A stretch of 64,000 nucleotides of DNA from Candidatus Bilophila faecipullorum (lineage in GTDB: Bacteria > Desulfobacterota > Desulfovibrionia > Desulfovibrionales > Desulfovibrionaceae), in assembly GCA_944326695.1 (NCBI GenBank), contig CALVEZ010000002.1, positions 85,207 through 149,206 on the forward strand, given 5' to 3'. A program made the translations under genes and the position numbers. Positions 29,074 through 41,713 of this stretch are shown piece by piece (position 1 is the first letter of the stretch; every line of letters begins with the position of its first letter). The notes below the pieces were generated by a model, which saw nothing but the letters and a program-made list of their open reading frames with translations, ran no database searches and had not been told where the DNA came from.

Positions 29074-30036
29074 TCAGGAAAGCGTAGCCCCTTTGGACGC
29101 CTTTTTGCGGGCGTAGAGCATGGCGTCCGCACGGCGCACGGTTTCCGAAAGCCCGCGATCCGTCGCGGGGTCGTAAAAGGCATAGCCCCACGCAAAGCTC
29201 AACGGGACGACGTTTCCGGCGTTGGCGGCCTCCCGGCGGCGTTCGAGGTCACGGAGATACGCTTCCACGGCGGCGTTTTCGCCGGAGCGCAGGGTCACGA
29301 CGAATTCGTCCCCGCCGTAACGGTATACATGGGCTTCGGGCGGCATGGAGTCCCGCACGAGAGCGGCGAAACGCCGCAGCAGATCATCCCCGGCCAGATG
29401 CCCGAGGGTGTCGTTGACCGCCTTCATGCCGTTGAGATCAAAAAGGATGAAGCACAAGCCCTGCTTGTCGGCCTCGCGGGAGAGGTACACAAGGCCCGCT
29501 TCGTAGGCGTTGCGGTTGCCGAGCCCGGTGAGGCTGTCCGTAAAGGCCATCCGCCGGGTATGCTCCACGTATTCGTAGACATCCTTGCCGAAACGCAGAG
29601 GGAAAACCTCGTCCGGCTCCATGACCTCGTAAGGATGCGAAACGTGCATATGGACGACCTTGAGCCGATCCCCGCAGAGGCGGTAGCAAAAGGAAACCCG
29701 TTGCAGGGTGCGGAGAAAAAAATCCGTGCCGGGATCGGACGTTACATAATAATGGCCCGCCACGATGCAGGAAACGGCGTCCTCGCAGACGACCTGATAG
29801 TGTTCCCGCTCCATCGTGAAGGTGAAATCCTTCTCGCACTCCAGCGTGTCCTGAAGCTGACGCAATCCGTTGGTGAATTGCGTGCGCAAGGGGCCGATCC
29901 ACATGACGCTCTCGGCCAGTTGATCCCATACAAAATCCCAGTCGCGGCGGTAGTGGCGACGCATGATCTCGCTGGTCAGCTCCATGCCGCGCCGTCCCAG
30001 CGGCCCGAAGGTTTCGCCATTCAGAATGCAGTACAT
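29074..30036 (-). CDS. Diguanylate cyclase with an unassigned N-terminal sensory region
   Basis: A 320-residue protein. Residues 1-155 are a soluble, unassigned sensor-like region containing several cysteines (C66, C84, C90, C117, C121). Residues about 160-315 are a GGDEF domain: TDSLTGLGNRNAYE, FDLNGMKAVNDTLGHLAGDD and the intact active site YRYGGDEF (241-245). No RxxD inhibitory site is seen in front of it. It should make c-di-GMP. It begins 9 nt after the stop of the upstream diguanylate cyclase, with GAGGAAC as ribosome-binding site, so the two form an operon. Confidence 0.9.
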   Translation of the reverse strand: MYCILNGETFGPLGRRGMELTSEIMRRHYRRDWDFVWDQLAESVMWIGPLRTQFTNGLRQLQDTLECEKDFTFTMEREHYQVVCEDAVSCIVAGHYYVTSDPGTDFFLRTLQRVSFCYRLCGDRLKVVHMHVSHPYEVMEPDEVFPLRFGKDVYEYVEHTRRMAFTDSLTGLGNRNAYEAGLVYLSREADKQGLCFILFDLNGMKAVNDTLGHLAGDDLLRRFAALVRDSMPPEAHVYRYGGDEFVVTLRSGENAAVEAYLRDLERRREAANAGNVVPLSFAWGYAFYDPATDRGLSETVRRADAMLYARKKASKGATLS

Positions 30037-30045
30037 GGTTCCTCG

Positions 30046-31695
30046 TCACCCTCCGCGGAGGTTTCGCCGCCCCCATTCCGGCGTTGCGGGCGCCGGTTCG
30101 CTCAGCGAGGGGCAGCAGGGGATGAAGACGCAGCAGCGCGCCTTGCCGCTGGCCTTGGCCTTGTAAAGGGCCATGTCGCTGCGGCGGATCAGCTCGTCGA
30201 TGTTCAGGGAAGAATCGTCCGACTGGGCGATGCCGATGCTCGCGGAAAGGCCCTCAAGCCGTGCCGAACTCTGAAACGAGTCGGCTATCCGGTCGAGCAG
30301 CCCCCGGGCCCGTTCCTCAAGCGCCCGCAGGCCGCAGTCACCGAGCAGGGCGATCAGGAATTCGTCGCCGCCGACGCGGGCCACGAGATCATCGGGGAAG
30401 CTTTCGCGCAGGAGCCGGGCCACGATGATCAGCGCCTCGTCGCCGCACTGGTGGCCGTAGCGGTCATTGACGGACTTGAAATTGTCGATGTCCAGATAGA
30501 GCAGGCTGACCCGCTCGCGGTTCCTGTTCTTGTCGAGGGCGGCGTAAAAGTAGCGGCGGTTGTAGAGGCCGGTCAGGGCGTCGGTATTGGCGCTGTGCAG
30601 CAATTCACGCTCGAAGGTGCGCTCGATGGTTACGTCGCGGCACAGGCACAGCCGCCCCACCTCCTGCTGGAAGACGTCAAGCAACGGCTCCTCGTGGATT
30701 TCCATGATGGCCGTCTTGCCGCCCAGCCGGACCGTGAACTCCCTGTTGCCGTCCGGCCCCACGGGAAGGTTTTCCCCAAGGGCCGCGCGCTTCCAGTCGG
30801 CGTAATCGCTCCCGGTGATCTTCTCGGCGGCGATCTGAAAATATTCCTCGAACTTGGCGTTCACCTTGACGACGCGCCCGGCCGCGTCGCGGATGAGCAC
30901 GGCAAAGGGAATGCTCCCCAAAATGATCTCAAGCTCGACGTCCATGTTCTTCAGGGCCGTCACGTCATGAGCGATGCCCACCGTGCCCATGATGGCGCCG
31001 TCCTCGTCAAAAAGGGGCGACTTGTAGGTCTTGAACTGGAGCATCCCCCGGCGGCTTTTCACCATCTCGTCAAAAAGGCAGGTGCGGCCCTTCTCAAGCA
31101 CGGTATCATCCGTTTCCAGACAGACGTATTCGCCCTTTTCGTACTCTTCCTTTTTGAGGTCCCAGATATAATAATGGCCGCGTCCCTCTATCTGGCGCTT
31201 GGTCTTGCCTACGGCGTCGCAAAAGGCATCGTTGACCTTCAGATGCGCGCCCCGCACGTCCTTGAACCAGACCAGATCGGGAATGCTGTCAATGGTGGTG
31301 TTCAGATAGGTTTCCGTAAGCCGCCGGTCCTTGCGTTCCTTGAGGGCGGCCAGATGCCGCCGCAGGCCCGAGGCCAGCCGCGCGGAGGTGAGGGGAGAAA
31401 GCCACACGTCGTCAACGGCCTCCAGCTCGGCCTCGTCGAGAGCCGCCAGCCGTTCCGCCTCCATGCAGAGAATAAGGAGCGCACCGGGCTTGCAGCCGCC
31501 GCGCAGCTCGTGCAGGGACTGACGCAAAGGCAGGTCGATGACGGCGATGTCCGCCGCACCGAGAGCCTCGGGCGTCAGGGAAGGACAAAAGGCTATTTCA
31601 TGCTCGAAGCGCTCCAAGGGCACAATGCGCCGAAGCCGCTCCTCAATCGCCAAGTCCTTGCCGAACAGAGTAATCGTAATCCTGCACTGGTACAC
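30046..31695 (-). CDS. Diguanylate cyclase with pseudo-receiver and two PAS domains
   Basis: A 549-residue protein. Residues 1-115 look like a response-regulator receiver (ADIAVIDLP with Asp near 54, then LLILCMEAE and DDVWLSPLTSARL), but the usual Lys is replaced by Ser, so it may not be phosphorylated normally. Two PAS domains follow (about 128-250, including FKDVRGAHLKVNDAFCDAVG, and about 252-360). The GGDEF domain (365-520) is intact: DALTGLYNRRYF, LDIDNFKSVNDRYGHQCGDE, VGGDEFLI (442-446), SIGIAQ. It is cytoplasmic with no membrane span. It heads a two-gene diguanylate cyclase operon. Confidence 0.9.
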   Translation of the reverse strand: MYQCRITITLFGKDLAIEERLRRIVPLERFEHEIAFCPSLTPEALGAADIAVIDLPLRQSLHELRGGCKPGALLILCMEAERLAALDEAELEAVDDVWLSPLTSARLASGLRRHLAALKERKDRRLTETYLNTTIDSIPDLVWFKDVRGAHLKVNDAFCDAVGKTKRQIEGRGHYYIWDLKKEEYEKGEYVCLETDDTVLEKGRTCLFDEMVKSRRGMLQFKTYKSPLFDEDGAIMGTVGIAHDVTALKNMDVELEIILGSIPFAVLIRDAAGRVVKVNAKFEEYFQIAAEKITGSDYADWKRAALGENLPVGPDGNREFTVRLGGKTAIMEIHEEPLLDVFQQEVGRLCLCRDVTIERTFERELLHSANTDALTGLYNRRYFYAALDKNRNRERVSLLYLDIDNFKSVNDRYGHQCGDEALIIVARLLRESFPDDLVARVGGDEFLIALLGDCGLRALEERARGLLDRIADSFQSSARLEGLSASIGIAQSDDSSLNIDELIRRSDMALYKAKASGKARCCVFIPCCPSLSEPAPATPEWGRRNLRGG

Positions 31696-32248
31696 GCTTT
31701 TTCTCCATTGGCAGTCAGAAGGCCCATCGCGCCCCGGATCGGCGCCTGCGCAAAGCCGCGCCTGCCCGCAAAAGGCCTTTGCCTAATCCTCTTCTTTCTC
31801 TCATGCTATCCTCTTCCGAGCCGCCGGGCAACATGCCTAGGGGCTCATTGTTAAGAAAAAAGCACTTTTCCCGCCAAACAAAGACGGCAAAGGCTGGCCC
31901 GAGCCGCCCCGCTTTCCCCGATCCCACGCCGCCATCCCCGATCACAGCGTCGCCTTGCGCTCTCAGCCCCGCGTCCATTCCCTGTGAACACTTCCGGGCC
32001 CGCGCCGCCTCATGTGTTGCCGGTCCCGGCCTTCGCGCCCTCCAGAGATGGCGGGGCGGGATGTTTTTTGTCGGTGGTTTTCGTTTGGTGTGGGGGGAAT
32101 GGCGGTTGCGGTTTAAAAGTAACATAATGTAAAATTGATTATGACTTTTTATAGAACCGGCAAGAGTCGGGACGCAGCCCTCCTGCGCGGCCACCCTCTT
32201 GCGGGAGCCGTCGGAAGACCGCAGCGCAGAATGCTTTGTTGTCGGCGG
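31696..32248. other. Intergenic region, no gene recognised
   Basis: About 550 nt between two minus-strand genes. AT-rich stretches at 31850-31870 and 32110-32150 are possible promoter sites, for example for the diguanylate cyclase operon, but no confident pair is seen. The 159-residue minus-strand frame here is Arg/Gly-rich without domain features. Confidence 0.4.
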
Positions 32249-33118
32249 TTATGAGCGGGGTAAAGGCTTGCGCAGGCGCGCCGGGCCGAAATAGGACGTC
32301 GCCCACGTCAGGGCGAGCACGAAGAGCGCGGCAAAGAGGCTTGCGGCGATGTCCCACGGCCACGGCGCGGAAAGAGACAGCCGCATGATGAGCGTTCCGA
32401 TGACAAAGCCCGAATTGCGGAACACGGCATGAAAGCTCGGCATGAAACGCTGTGAAATGAGCACCAGCGCGATGTCGGCGAAGATGAGTACGGTGTAGAT
32501 GGTTTCAAAAAAGGCCATGTCCGCCCCGGTGCGGGAGAAAACGGCCAGATCGCGCAGGGCGATGCCCACGAAGAGCGCAATCAGGCCAAGGGAAATGAGT
32601 TTTTTGGACATGACGTAGCGCATCCGCTCGTCGGGATCGGTAATGTAGTTCTGATGCGTGCGCCATTGATAGTAAAAGCCAAGGCAGATGAAGATGCACA
32701 AGGCCCCTGTCCCCGCCGAGGCGATATGAATCACCGGACCGATCCCCGCCGTCAGGTTGACCGGCTCGGGCAGGTGCGAAAGCTCCTTGAAGGCGTCGCG
32801 CAGCAGGATGAGGGCCATGACCTCGAACTGCTTGCCGAGTGACTTTGAGAGCGAACCCGCGATGGTCAGGATAAGTTCGATGACCTCCATGCCGAGGATG
32901 AGCGTGAAGGCCAGATGGATGGCCTGAAAGTGGTTCAGGGGCGTGATTTGAGCCATCCACGGCGGCAACCAGCCCTGCCGGTTGGCCTCGATGCCGAAAA
33001 GCCCCGCCAGATAGACGAAGAAAATCCCCGCCGCCAGCCCGCGCCGCGTGCGCGGGTGCTGCCAAAAATGATGAATGGCATCATAGACATGAGTCAGTGG
33101 CTCGAACTTTTCAATCAC
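32249..33118 (-). CDS. Polytopic membrane protein of unknown function
   Basis: About 289 residues with six or seven predicted membrane spans (for example GLAAGIFFVYLAGLFGI, LNHFQAIHLAFTLILGMEVI, SAGTGALCIFICLGFYY, LISLGLIALFVGIA, FADIALVLIS and IAASLFAALFVLALTWATSYF) linked by charged loops such as GSLSKSLGKQFEVMALILLRDAF. No catalytic domain is visible. I do not recognise the family. A GTG start at 33118 is suggested, because residues upstream are low-complexity; the frame is open to 33208. It lies among c-di-GMP genes on the same strand and could be a membrane sensor or transporter; this is context only. Confidence 0.7.
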   Translation of the reverse strand: MIEKFEPLTHVYDAIHHFWQHPRTRRGLAAGIFFVYLAGLFGIEANRQGWLPPWMAQITPLNHFQAIHLAFTLILGMEVIELILTIAGSLSKSLGKQFEVMALILLRDAFKELSHLPEPVNLTAGIGPVIHIASAGTGALCIFICLGFYYQWRTHQNYITDPDERMRYVMSKKLISLGLIALFVGIALRDLAVFSRTGADMAFFETIYTVLIFADIALVLISQRFMPSFHAVFRNSGFVIGTLIMRLSLSAPWPWDIAASLFAALFVLALTWATSYFGPARLRKPLPRS

Positions 33119-33315
33119 GGCTGCAACCTGAGGCGGGGTAAAGGTGAAGGGACGGCGAAGCCGGGAAAAACGGCGAGGGCAAGCCCCGACAGGGACGGCT
33201 TTCGGCAAAGAAAGACCACGGCGTCGCTGCGGGAGCGGGGCAAGCCCCGGTACGGGCGGCTTTTGGAAAACAGCAGGCGGACCAAGGATAACGTCCCCAT
33301 CCGCCGGGCGGCAGG

Positions 33316-33528
33316 CTACGACAAGGTACCGGCCTTGTCAAAATCCGGGCCGCAGACCTCTCCATAGAAGGAAAAACGTTGTTTGCCCAGCCGCTTGGAA
33401 TGATAAAGGGCCGCATCCGCCTTGCGGAAAAGCCCTGCGAAGGGGGTGTCGTCGTCCGGGGCCAGCGTGATGCCGATACTGGCGGAGACAGGTACCGGGT
33501 AGCCGGATGGTTTCACACGTGACAGCCC
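33316..33528 (-). pseudogene. 3' remnant of a GGDEF (diguanylate cyclase) gene
   Basis: About 70 codons encode the last third of a GGDEF domain: VPVSASIGITLAPDDD, FAGLFRKADAALYHSKRLGK and RFSFYG, ending at a normal stop. The GGDEF active site, the substrate-binding half and any sensor are missing. Upstream the same frame is only low-complexity Ser/Leu/Pro encoded by GAA, GGGA and GA tracts. The gene therefore appears truncated at its 5' side at a simple-repeat-rich junction and should be inactive. Confidence 0.75.
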
Positions 33529-33574
33529 TTCCCCGGCAGGTCTGTGGACGCACCTGCGGGCAGAAAACTGACGG

Positions 33575-33604
33575 GAAGAAGAAGAAGAAGAAGAAGAAGA
33601 AGAA
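33575..33604. repeat. (GAA)10 microsatellite
   Basis: Ten perfect GAA units directly beside the truncated GGDEF remnant. Confidence 0.95.
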
Positions 33605-33710
33605 ACCAGCGGCAGAGAGGGGCCTGAAGACCATCCCTGCCTTCTGCCCGGAAGGGCACCTGAAAACATGAGGCGTGTTCGAGTGAAAGACCGACTGCGA
33701 GGATGCGAGA

Positions 33711-33776
<66 letters not shown>

Positions 33777-34114
33777 CCTTTATCCGTTTTCGTGAACGCG
33801 CACTCTTCCCCGGTACGGAAAGGCCGGCTGGTGGGACGGCCATGCGGCGGGACTTCACCGCCCTCCCAGGTATCGAAAGAAGAAACCGCAATCCGAAGCT
33901 CCACGCAAGACAGGCAGCCCCGAAGGACTGCCTGCTGTATGTAAAGGGGGAATCCCTCGCCGCGGAAAGGCCTTCCGCGACGCCTTCACGCCCGCACGGC
34001 CGCACGGGACGGCTCCCCCGAGGGGCCCGCTTTCACCCCATTCTCCCCCGAGAAGCGCGCGAAACCGCCCTTGCCGCGTGCCCGCTGAGAGGTCCTGCAA
34101 CTGCCCGGTCCGGA

Positions 34115-34202
34115 CTGGCTGGACTCCCGCGCGGCCACGGGAGAGCGGATTAGTATGTCGCGGCGGGTCAGATTCTGGCTGGACTCCCGCGCAGCTACGT
34201 GA
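34115..34202. repeat. Pair of 28-nt repeats, 32-nt spacer (CRISPR-like, no cas genes)
   Basis: CTGGCTGGACTCCCGCGC begins at 34115 and again at 34175; each unit is about 28 nt and contains CTCCCG...CGGGAG or a decayed form of it. The 60-nt period equals that of the intact I-F arrays. A looser palindromic unit (CCCCACGCGC, GGGGG) lies at about 34268. Confidence 0.5.
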
Positions 34203-34614
34203 TCGGCATCCCTGCCGGATTTGGCCTCGCGCCACAAATGGAGGCGTTTGCCACGGATAGAGGAATACCCCACGCGCAGGGGGCTACGTGCCACGCGGTC
34301 GAAAGGGTCAGGGAGCCACCACGCGGCTCGTAATCGGGAACATCAGGATACGGGGTAAGATTATCGGTCTTTTGAGATTTCCAGACGATGATCCCGTCCT
34401 TGGCGAAGACGTCGAAGGAGCACAAGTCTGGACAGTTGGCCCCGTGGGTGAAACGCACCGCCTTGTCGTAGGGCCAGCGGCGAAGACAAGAGTCCTCCCA
34501 TGCCCGGCCACTCCGCCGCTCCTCGTCGTGGCGCATGGCATAGGCGAGGTCCTTTTCCGGTTCCACGGCCCGCCGCCCTCTGTCACGGATCGTGCGCGAG
34601 GTAAGGAAACGCAT
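34195..34614 (-). pseudogene. Truncated narG-like gene (5' part of nitrate reductase alpha subunit)
   Basis: The first 100 codons match the NarG N-terminus: RAWEDSCLRRWPYDKAVRFT, HGANCPDLCS, KDGIIVWKSQKTDN and PDVPDYEPRG. The His-x3-Cys-x3-Cys ligands of the FS0 cluster are kept (H57, C61, C65), but similarity ends where the fourth cysteine is expected (EPRGG instead of EPRGC). The frame then runs about 40 more codons through CRISPR-like repeats to a stop at 34195. NarG is normally about 1240 residues, so more than 90 percent is missing. The AAGGAGG site and start remain intact, marking a recent 3' truncation. Confidence 0.75.
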
Positions 34615-35232
34615 GGAGCCTCCTTGGACAATCGTGTCTTTTCAGGCGATTGTAGGTGGAGGCCCGCGGCTTGCAATGAGTATCAGACTAGAGGCTGCCT
34701 ATTTACACCCCGGCGCGGATAAGAGCCTCAACGAGCGCCCATCCCTTGGGGAGGTCCCCCGTCCGGCGGAGGTTGGCCTTCCGGCGGGCGGGGGCGGCGC
34801 GGCCCTCACACCGCGCGGCGAGGACGGGCTACGCGGGACGGGCCAGTCTTCACACGCCCGTACCATATTGCCTCTCTTCCGTAGAAGGGCCGCTCATCCG
34901 TGGACTTGCTCCCGCCTCTTCGTGGGCTCGGCCCCTCTTCGGAGGGAAGACCGCCTCGTCAGTCTTGCCCGACGCCTTCCTTCTTCGCATGGGGCAGGGG
35001 CATCATCTTGAGGATGCCTCGGGCGACGCCCTGCTTCTCCACCGTCTGGAGCAGGAAGATCGGGCGCACGATGCTCTCCCCTTCTCCATCCTTCCCCTGC
35101 CCCACGCAGGGCAGAGCAGCGGGCCTTGAGACGTTCACGCCGTTATCCACCCTCCCCCTGCCCCACGTGGGGCAGAGCGTCTTGACGGTGGGACGGATGC
35201 CCACGATTTCCCCTTCTCCTGGCCTATTTCTC
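34615..35232. other. Intergenic region with palindromic repeats
   Basis: No gene is seen. The half nearest the XRE gene holds the palindromic repeat units listed below; 34615-34980 shows nothing recognisable. Confidence 0.4.
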
Positions 35233-35253
35233 CTAGCCCACGTGGGGCAGAGG
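34981..35253. repeat. Degenerate palindromic repeats around CTGCCCCACGTGGGGCAG
   Basis: A perfect 18-bp palindrome, CTGCCCCACGTGGGGCAG (35158-35175), has decayed copies 61 nt upstream (CTGCCCCACGCAGGGCAG, 35098) and 75 nt downstream (GCCCACGTGGGGCAG, 35236), and a weaker one near 34987 (CATGGGGCAGGGG). The palindrome and the 61-nt step resemble a type I CRISPR repeat. The most distal copy lies within the last codons of the XRE gene. Confidence 0.45.
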
Positions 35254-35670
35254 GGCGTCGCAGGGGACACCGGGGCGGGAGAGGCGCAGCCGGGCGCTCT
35301 CTTCGCGCAGCCTGCCGTTCTCTACCAGCAGGCGGCGATTTTCGGCGTTGAGCGCCCGGTTTTCGGCGCAGACTTCCCGGCGTTCCACGCGTTCCTCGCG
35401 CAGTTCCCTTTCCAGAACCTCACAGCGGCGGCAGGGGTCCGCCCCTTCCGGGGCCGCAAGCCCACCCCGCATAGAGCCCTTGCCGAAGAGCAGCCATGCC
35501 GGGGATACGTCAAAAATGGTGCACATATTGATAATAAAGTCCAAATCAGGCAGATTTGTCCCCCGTTCGTAACGGCCCAGCGTCGTCAGGGGCGTTTGGA
35601 GCCGGGAGGCAAAATCGCTTTGGGTCAGGCTTCCGCGTACGGCGCGGAGGCGCTTTTGCAATGTGTCCAT
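35233..35670 (-). CDS. XRE/Cro-type HTH regulator with C-terminal coiled coil
   Basis: A 145-residue protein. Residues 1-65 are a helix-turn-helix domain (LTQSDFASRLQTPLTTLGRYERGTN, PDLDFIINMCTIFDVSPAWLLFG). Residues about 80-130 are a charged heptad-rich coiled coil (VLERELREERVERREVCAEN...). This HTH-plus-coiled-coil design is common in phage-derived regulators of this group. The start at 35670 is chosen because the HTH begins directly; the longer frame to 35787 lacks homology. The final codons run through a palindromic repeat unit, so the C-terminus may be altered by repeat spread. Confidence 0.8.
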   Translation of the reverse strand: MDTLQKRLRAVRGSLTQSDFASRLQTPLTTLGRYERGTNLPDLDFIINMCTIFDVSPAWLLFGKGSMRGGLAAPEGADPCRRCEVLERELREERVERREVCAENRALNAENRRLLVENGRLREESARLRLSRPGVPCDAPLPHVG

Positions 35671-36112
35671 GCGAAAAAGTCCCAAGCCACGGCCTTTGCC
35701 TCCCCTTATGGTCGCCCGGCAAGAGCAAGGGCGCACGGATGCTATCCGAAGCCAATCCGAGGGGATATAACCATTTTTGATTGACAATAACTCAAAAACG
35801 GATTAGAAAAGCCGTTGGCGGTTGAGGAATGTTGTAATGACTGAAACTCTACCGAACCGTTAATAAATTATCAACAATAAGGGCGGAAGGCCTGCACAGG
35901 CCCCGTTCCGAGGAAAAAACGACTCAAAGCCTTCTTTGCTGGAAGGTTGTTTTGTTACGTCATCCCGCCCGTATGGGCCACTGGAGTGAATACAGGGAAC
36001 AGGTGCGCTGTCCGTACCCGAGAAGTTTTCCTGTATTTGCTCTTTGTCGTCGAACGTGCTAGCTTTGGACGTGTATGTGTCGGGGAACACCCTCACGATG
36101 TAAGGACAGTCA
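35671..36112. other. Regulatory gap between divergent XRE and GGDEF-EAL genes
   Basis: About 440 nt, locally AT-rich (35770-35880). On the minus strand TTGAGT...TTATAT near 35795-35765 may serve the XRE gene. GGCCTGCACAGGCC (35887-35900) is a small hairpin. The plus-strand gene has AAGGACA just before its ATG. No gene is visible. Confidence 0.45.
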
Positions 36113-39595
<3,483 letters not shown>

Positions 39596-40483
39596 TTTCC
39601 TTTTATTTTCATCTCGTTAAAGAAACAGCAATCGGCCCCTGACAGGTTTTACCGGCTTTTTTCCTCCGTTGCTTCTCCGCTTTCTTGACCGTTTGCCGCC
39701 ACTCGCTTTTTTCCCAAAAAAGTTCTCGTCGTTATTGAGAACACCTCTTTTCCGAAAAACCTTTGTCTTTTTCGGGTCTGCTCCCGTCATTCCTCCCCCT
39801 CTGCGGAACTCCTTTCAGACCATGCCCCCCACATGGCCGACGGGAGTTTTTTCATGGCCTGTCCTCCTTGGCTTCCGATGAATGCCCACCTCGTCCCCTC
39901 CGCTGCCCGTGCCCTATTCCAGACAGACGCCGGAGCCTCTCTCCGTCGCTCCAGACAGGAAGCTTCCACAGGGAAACCAACACCTCCGATCCCGCTGTCC
40001 AGGGCGCAGCATCTGCATGAAAAAGCCAGTCCCTCGCACCTCTCAGAGGCAGGGGCGCTGCCAGTGTTTCGAGAGAATCAGGCAAACAATGGAGAGGATT
40101 GTATCTCGTCCGGGCCACGGAGAGGAGCTACCATAGCGTTGATCTCAGAGAAGAAGACGCCGAAGCCTCGGACGGCCTTTTCCGACGATCCGATGGGACG
40201 GGAAGGCCGCCGCTTTCCCTAAAAAGGTACGATGACCATAGGGTGTCCTGTCGGCATCTTTGATTTCGGCTGCCATGCCCCAAGCTGTACATCGGGAACG
40301 CATCAAGCAGGGCTTCGTGATCGTCGGCGTCATGCCGAACGGCAGGAACATGAAGGACATCAACGTGTTACTATCGGCAAAAACTGCTTTTTCTCAAACT
40401 ATGACCCGAAAATCGTGAGCGGGCCGAGTCCGGCCGGATACCACATCCGAGCGGCACGGCTCGCCTGACCCAAGGAGGCAATC
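39596..40483. other. Gap with no convincing gene
   Basis: About 890 nt with lower GC than its left neighbour. Short frames at 39833-40222 and 40232-40468 lack ribosome-binding sites and domain features. The DUF362 gene has AAGGAGG at its end. A short stretch at about 40280-40410 has codon-like texture on the plus strand and may be a gene remnant, which I cannot identify. Confidence 0.4.
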
Positions 40484-41497
40484 ATGAGCGAACAAACGAA
40501 TCTTTCCAGAAGGACGTTCCTGAAAGCGGGTGCTCTGGCCGTGGGAGGCGTCGCTCTCAACGGCGTGCCCACGGACTGGAACAAGGCACATGCCGCTTCC
40601 ACCACCGGGACAGCGGAAACGGCGAAGGTGTATTTCACCAGCGCCATCACGCCGGAAAGCCTGATCCAGCTCTATGAAGCTCTGGGACATCCGCTGAAGG
40701 GCAACGTTGCGGTGAAAATTTCCACGGGCGAACCCGGCGGACATCATTTCCTGCAACCGGCCCTCATCGCGCCGCTGGTCAGGAAGCTGAACGGAACCAT
40801 CGTGGAATGCTGCACCGCCTACAGCGGAAAACGGCTGAATCCCAAAGATCACTGGCAGGCCATTGAAGACCACGGCTTCAAGGCCATTGCCCCCTGCGAC
40901 ATCATGGACGAGTTCGACGACATGCTCATTCCCGTGCGCAACGGCTTCCACCTGAAGGAAAACATCGTCGGGAAACATCTGGAAAACTACGCTTCGGTGC
41001 TCATCCTTTCGCACTTCAAGGGGCATGCCATGGGCGGCTTCGGCGGCGCGCTGAAGAATATGAGCATCGGCATAGCGTCCACCAGAGGCAAAACCAACAT
41101 CCATACGGCCGCCGTGACCACAGATCATGAAAAACTCTTCAGCACCCTCCCGCAACAGGATCATTTTCTCGAATCCATGGCGGACGCCTGCAAAGCCGTC
41201 GTGGACTACAAGGGAAAGGAAAACATCCTCTACATCAATGTAGCCAACAACCTTTCCATTGACTGCGACTGCGATTCCCACCCCCATGCGCCGGAAATGG
41301 CGGACATCGGCCTTTTCGCTTCCGCCGATCCGGTGGCGCTGGATCAAGCCTGCTATGACGCCGTGGTCAATTCGCCCGATCCGGGCAAAGCGGCTTTGGT
41401 GCAACGTATGGATTCCCTGCATGGCATCCATACCGTGGAAGCCGCCGAAGCATTGGGGCTTGGCAGCCGGCGGTATGAAATCGTTTCGCTGGGATAA
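40484..41497 (+). CDS. DUF362 family protein with Tat signal
   Basis: A 337-residue exported protein. A twin-arginine signal (LSRRTFLKAG, AHA cleavage near 36) is followed by a DUF362 domain: VYFTSAITPESLIQLYEALG, VAVKISTGEPGG, LSHFKGHAMGGFGGALKNM, GIASTRGKTNIH and FASADPVALDQACYDAV. DUF362 proteins often carry ferredoxin-type clusters, but here no CxxCxxC cluster is seen (only CDCDSH). Function is unknown; a role in periplasmic redox chemistry with the flavodoxin downstream is inferred from context. An AAGGAGG site precedes the ATG. Confidence 0.85.
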   Translation: MSEQTNLSRRTFLKAGALAVGGVALNGVPTDWNKAHAASTTGTAETAKVYFTSAITPESLIQLYEALGHPLKGNVAVKISTGEPGGHHFLQPALIAPLVRKLNGTIVECCTAYSGKRLNPKDHWQAIEDHGFKAIAPCDIMDEFDDMLIPVRNGFHLKENIVGKHLENYASVLILSHFKGHAMGGFGGALKNMSIGIASTRGKTNIHTAAVTTDHEKLFSTLPQQDHFLESMADACKAVVDYKGKENILYINVANNLSIDCDCDSHPHAPEMADIGLFASADPVALDQACYDAVVNSPDPGKAALVQRMDSLHGIHTVEAAEALGLGSRRYEIVSLG

Positions 41498-41542
41498 GGC
41501 TTTTGGGGCCTGTTGGACTGACTGCAAAAAAGAAGAGGAACC

Positions 41543-41713
41543 ATGAGCAAGCGTGTTCTCATTGCGGCGGGAAGTCCGCGCAACGGTGGAAGCCAACGCC
41601 AAGAGAATTGGGCAAGAATACGGCAGTATCGTATCTATGGATCGGAACAGGGGTGCGCTACAAGGAAAACAGGAAAAACGTTAACCGAAAAGGAGTGCAT
41701 CCATGACGCATGA
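41543..41713 (+). pseudogene. 5' remnant of an NAD(P)H-dependent FMN reductase / flavoprotein gene
   Basis: Begins MSKRVLIAAGSPRNGG, the phosphate-binding N-terminus of iron-sulfur flavoproteins and NADPH-FMN reductases, after a good ribosome-binding site (AGAGGAA). From residue 17 the sequence is unrelated and it stops at residue 57, overlapping the start of the next gene. A normal member has about 180-250 residues, so most of the gene is deleted. Confidence 0.6.

Noticed and set aside
31715..32194. 159-codon minus-strand frame before the diguanylate cyclase
   Set aside because: Low-complexity Arg/Gly composition and no homology; treated as intergenic.
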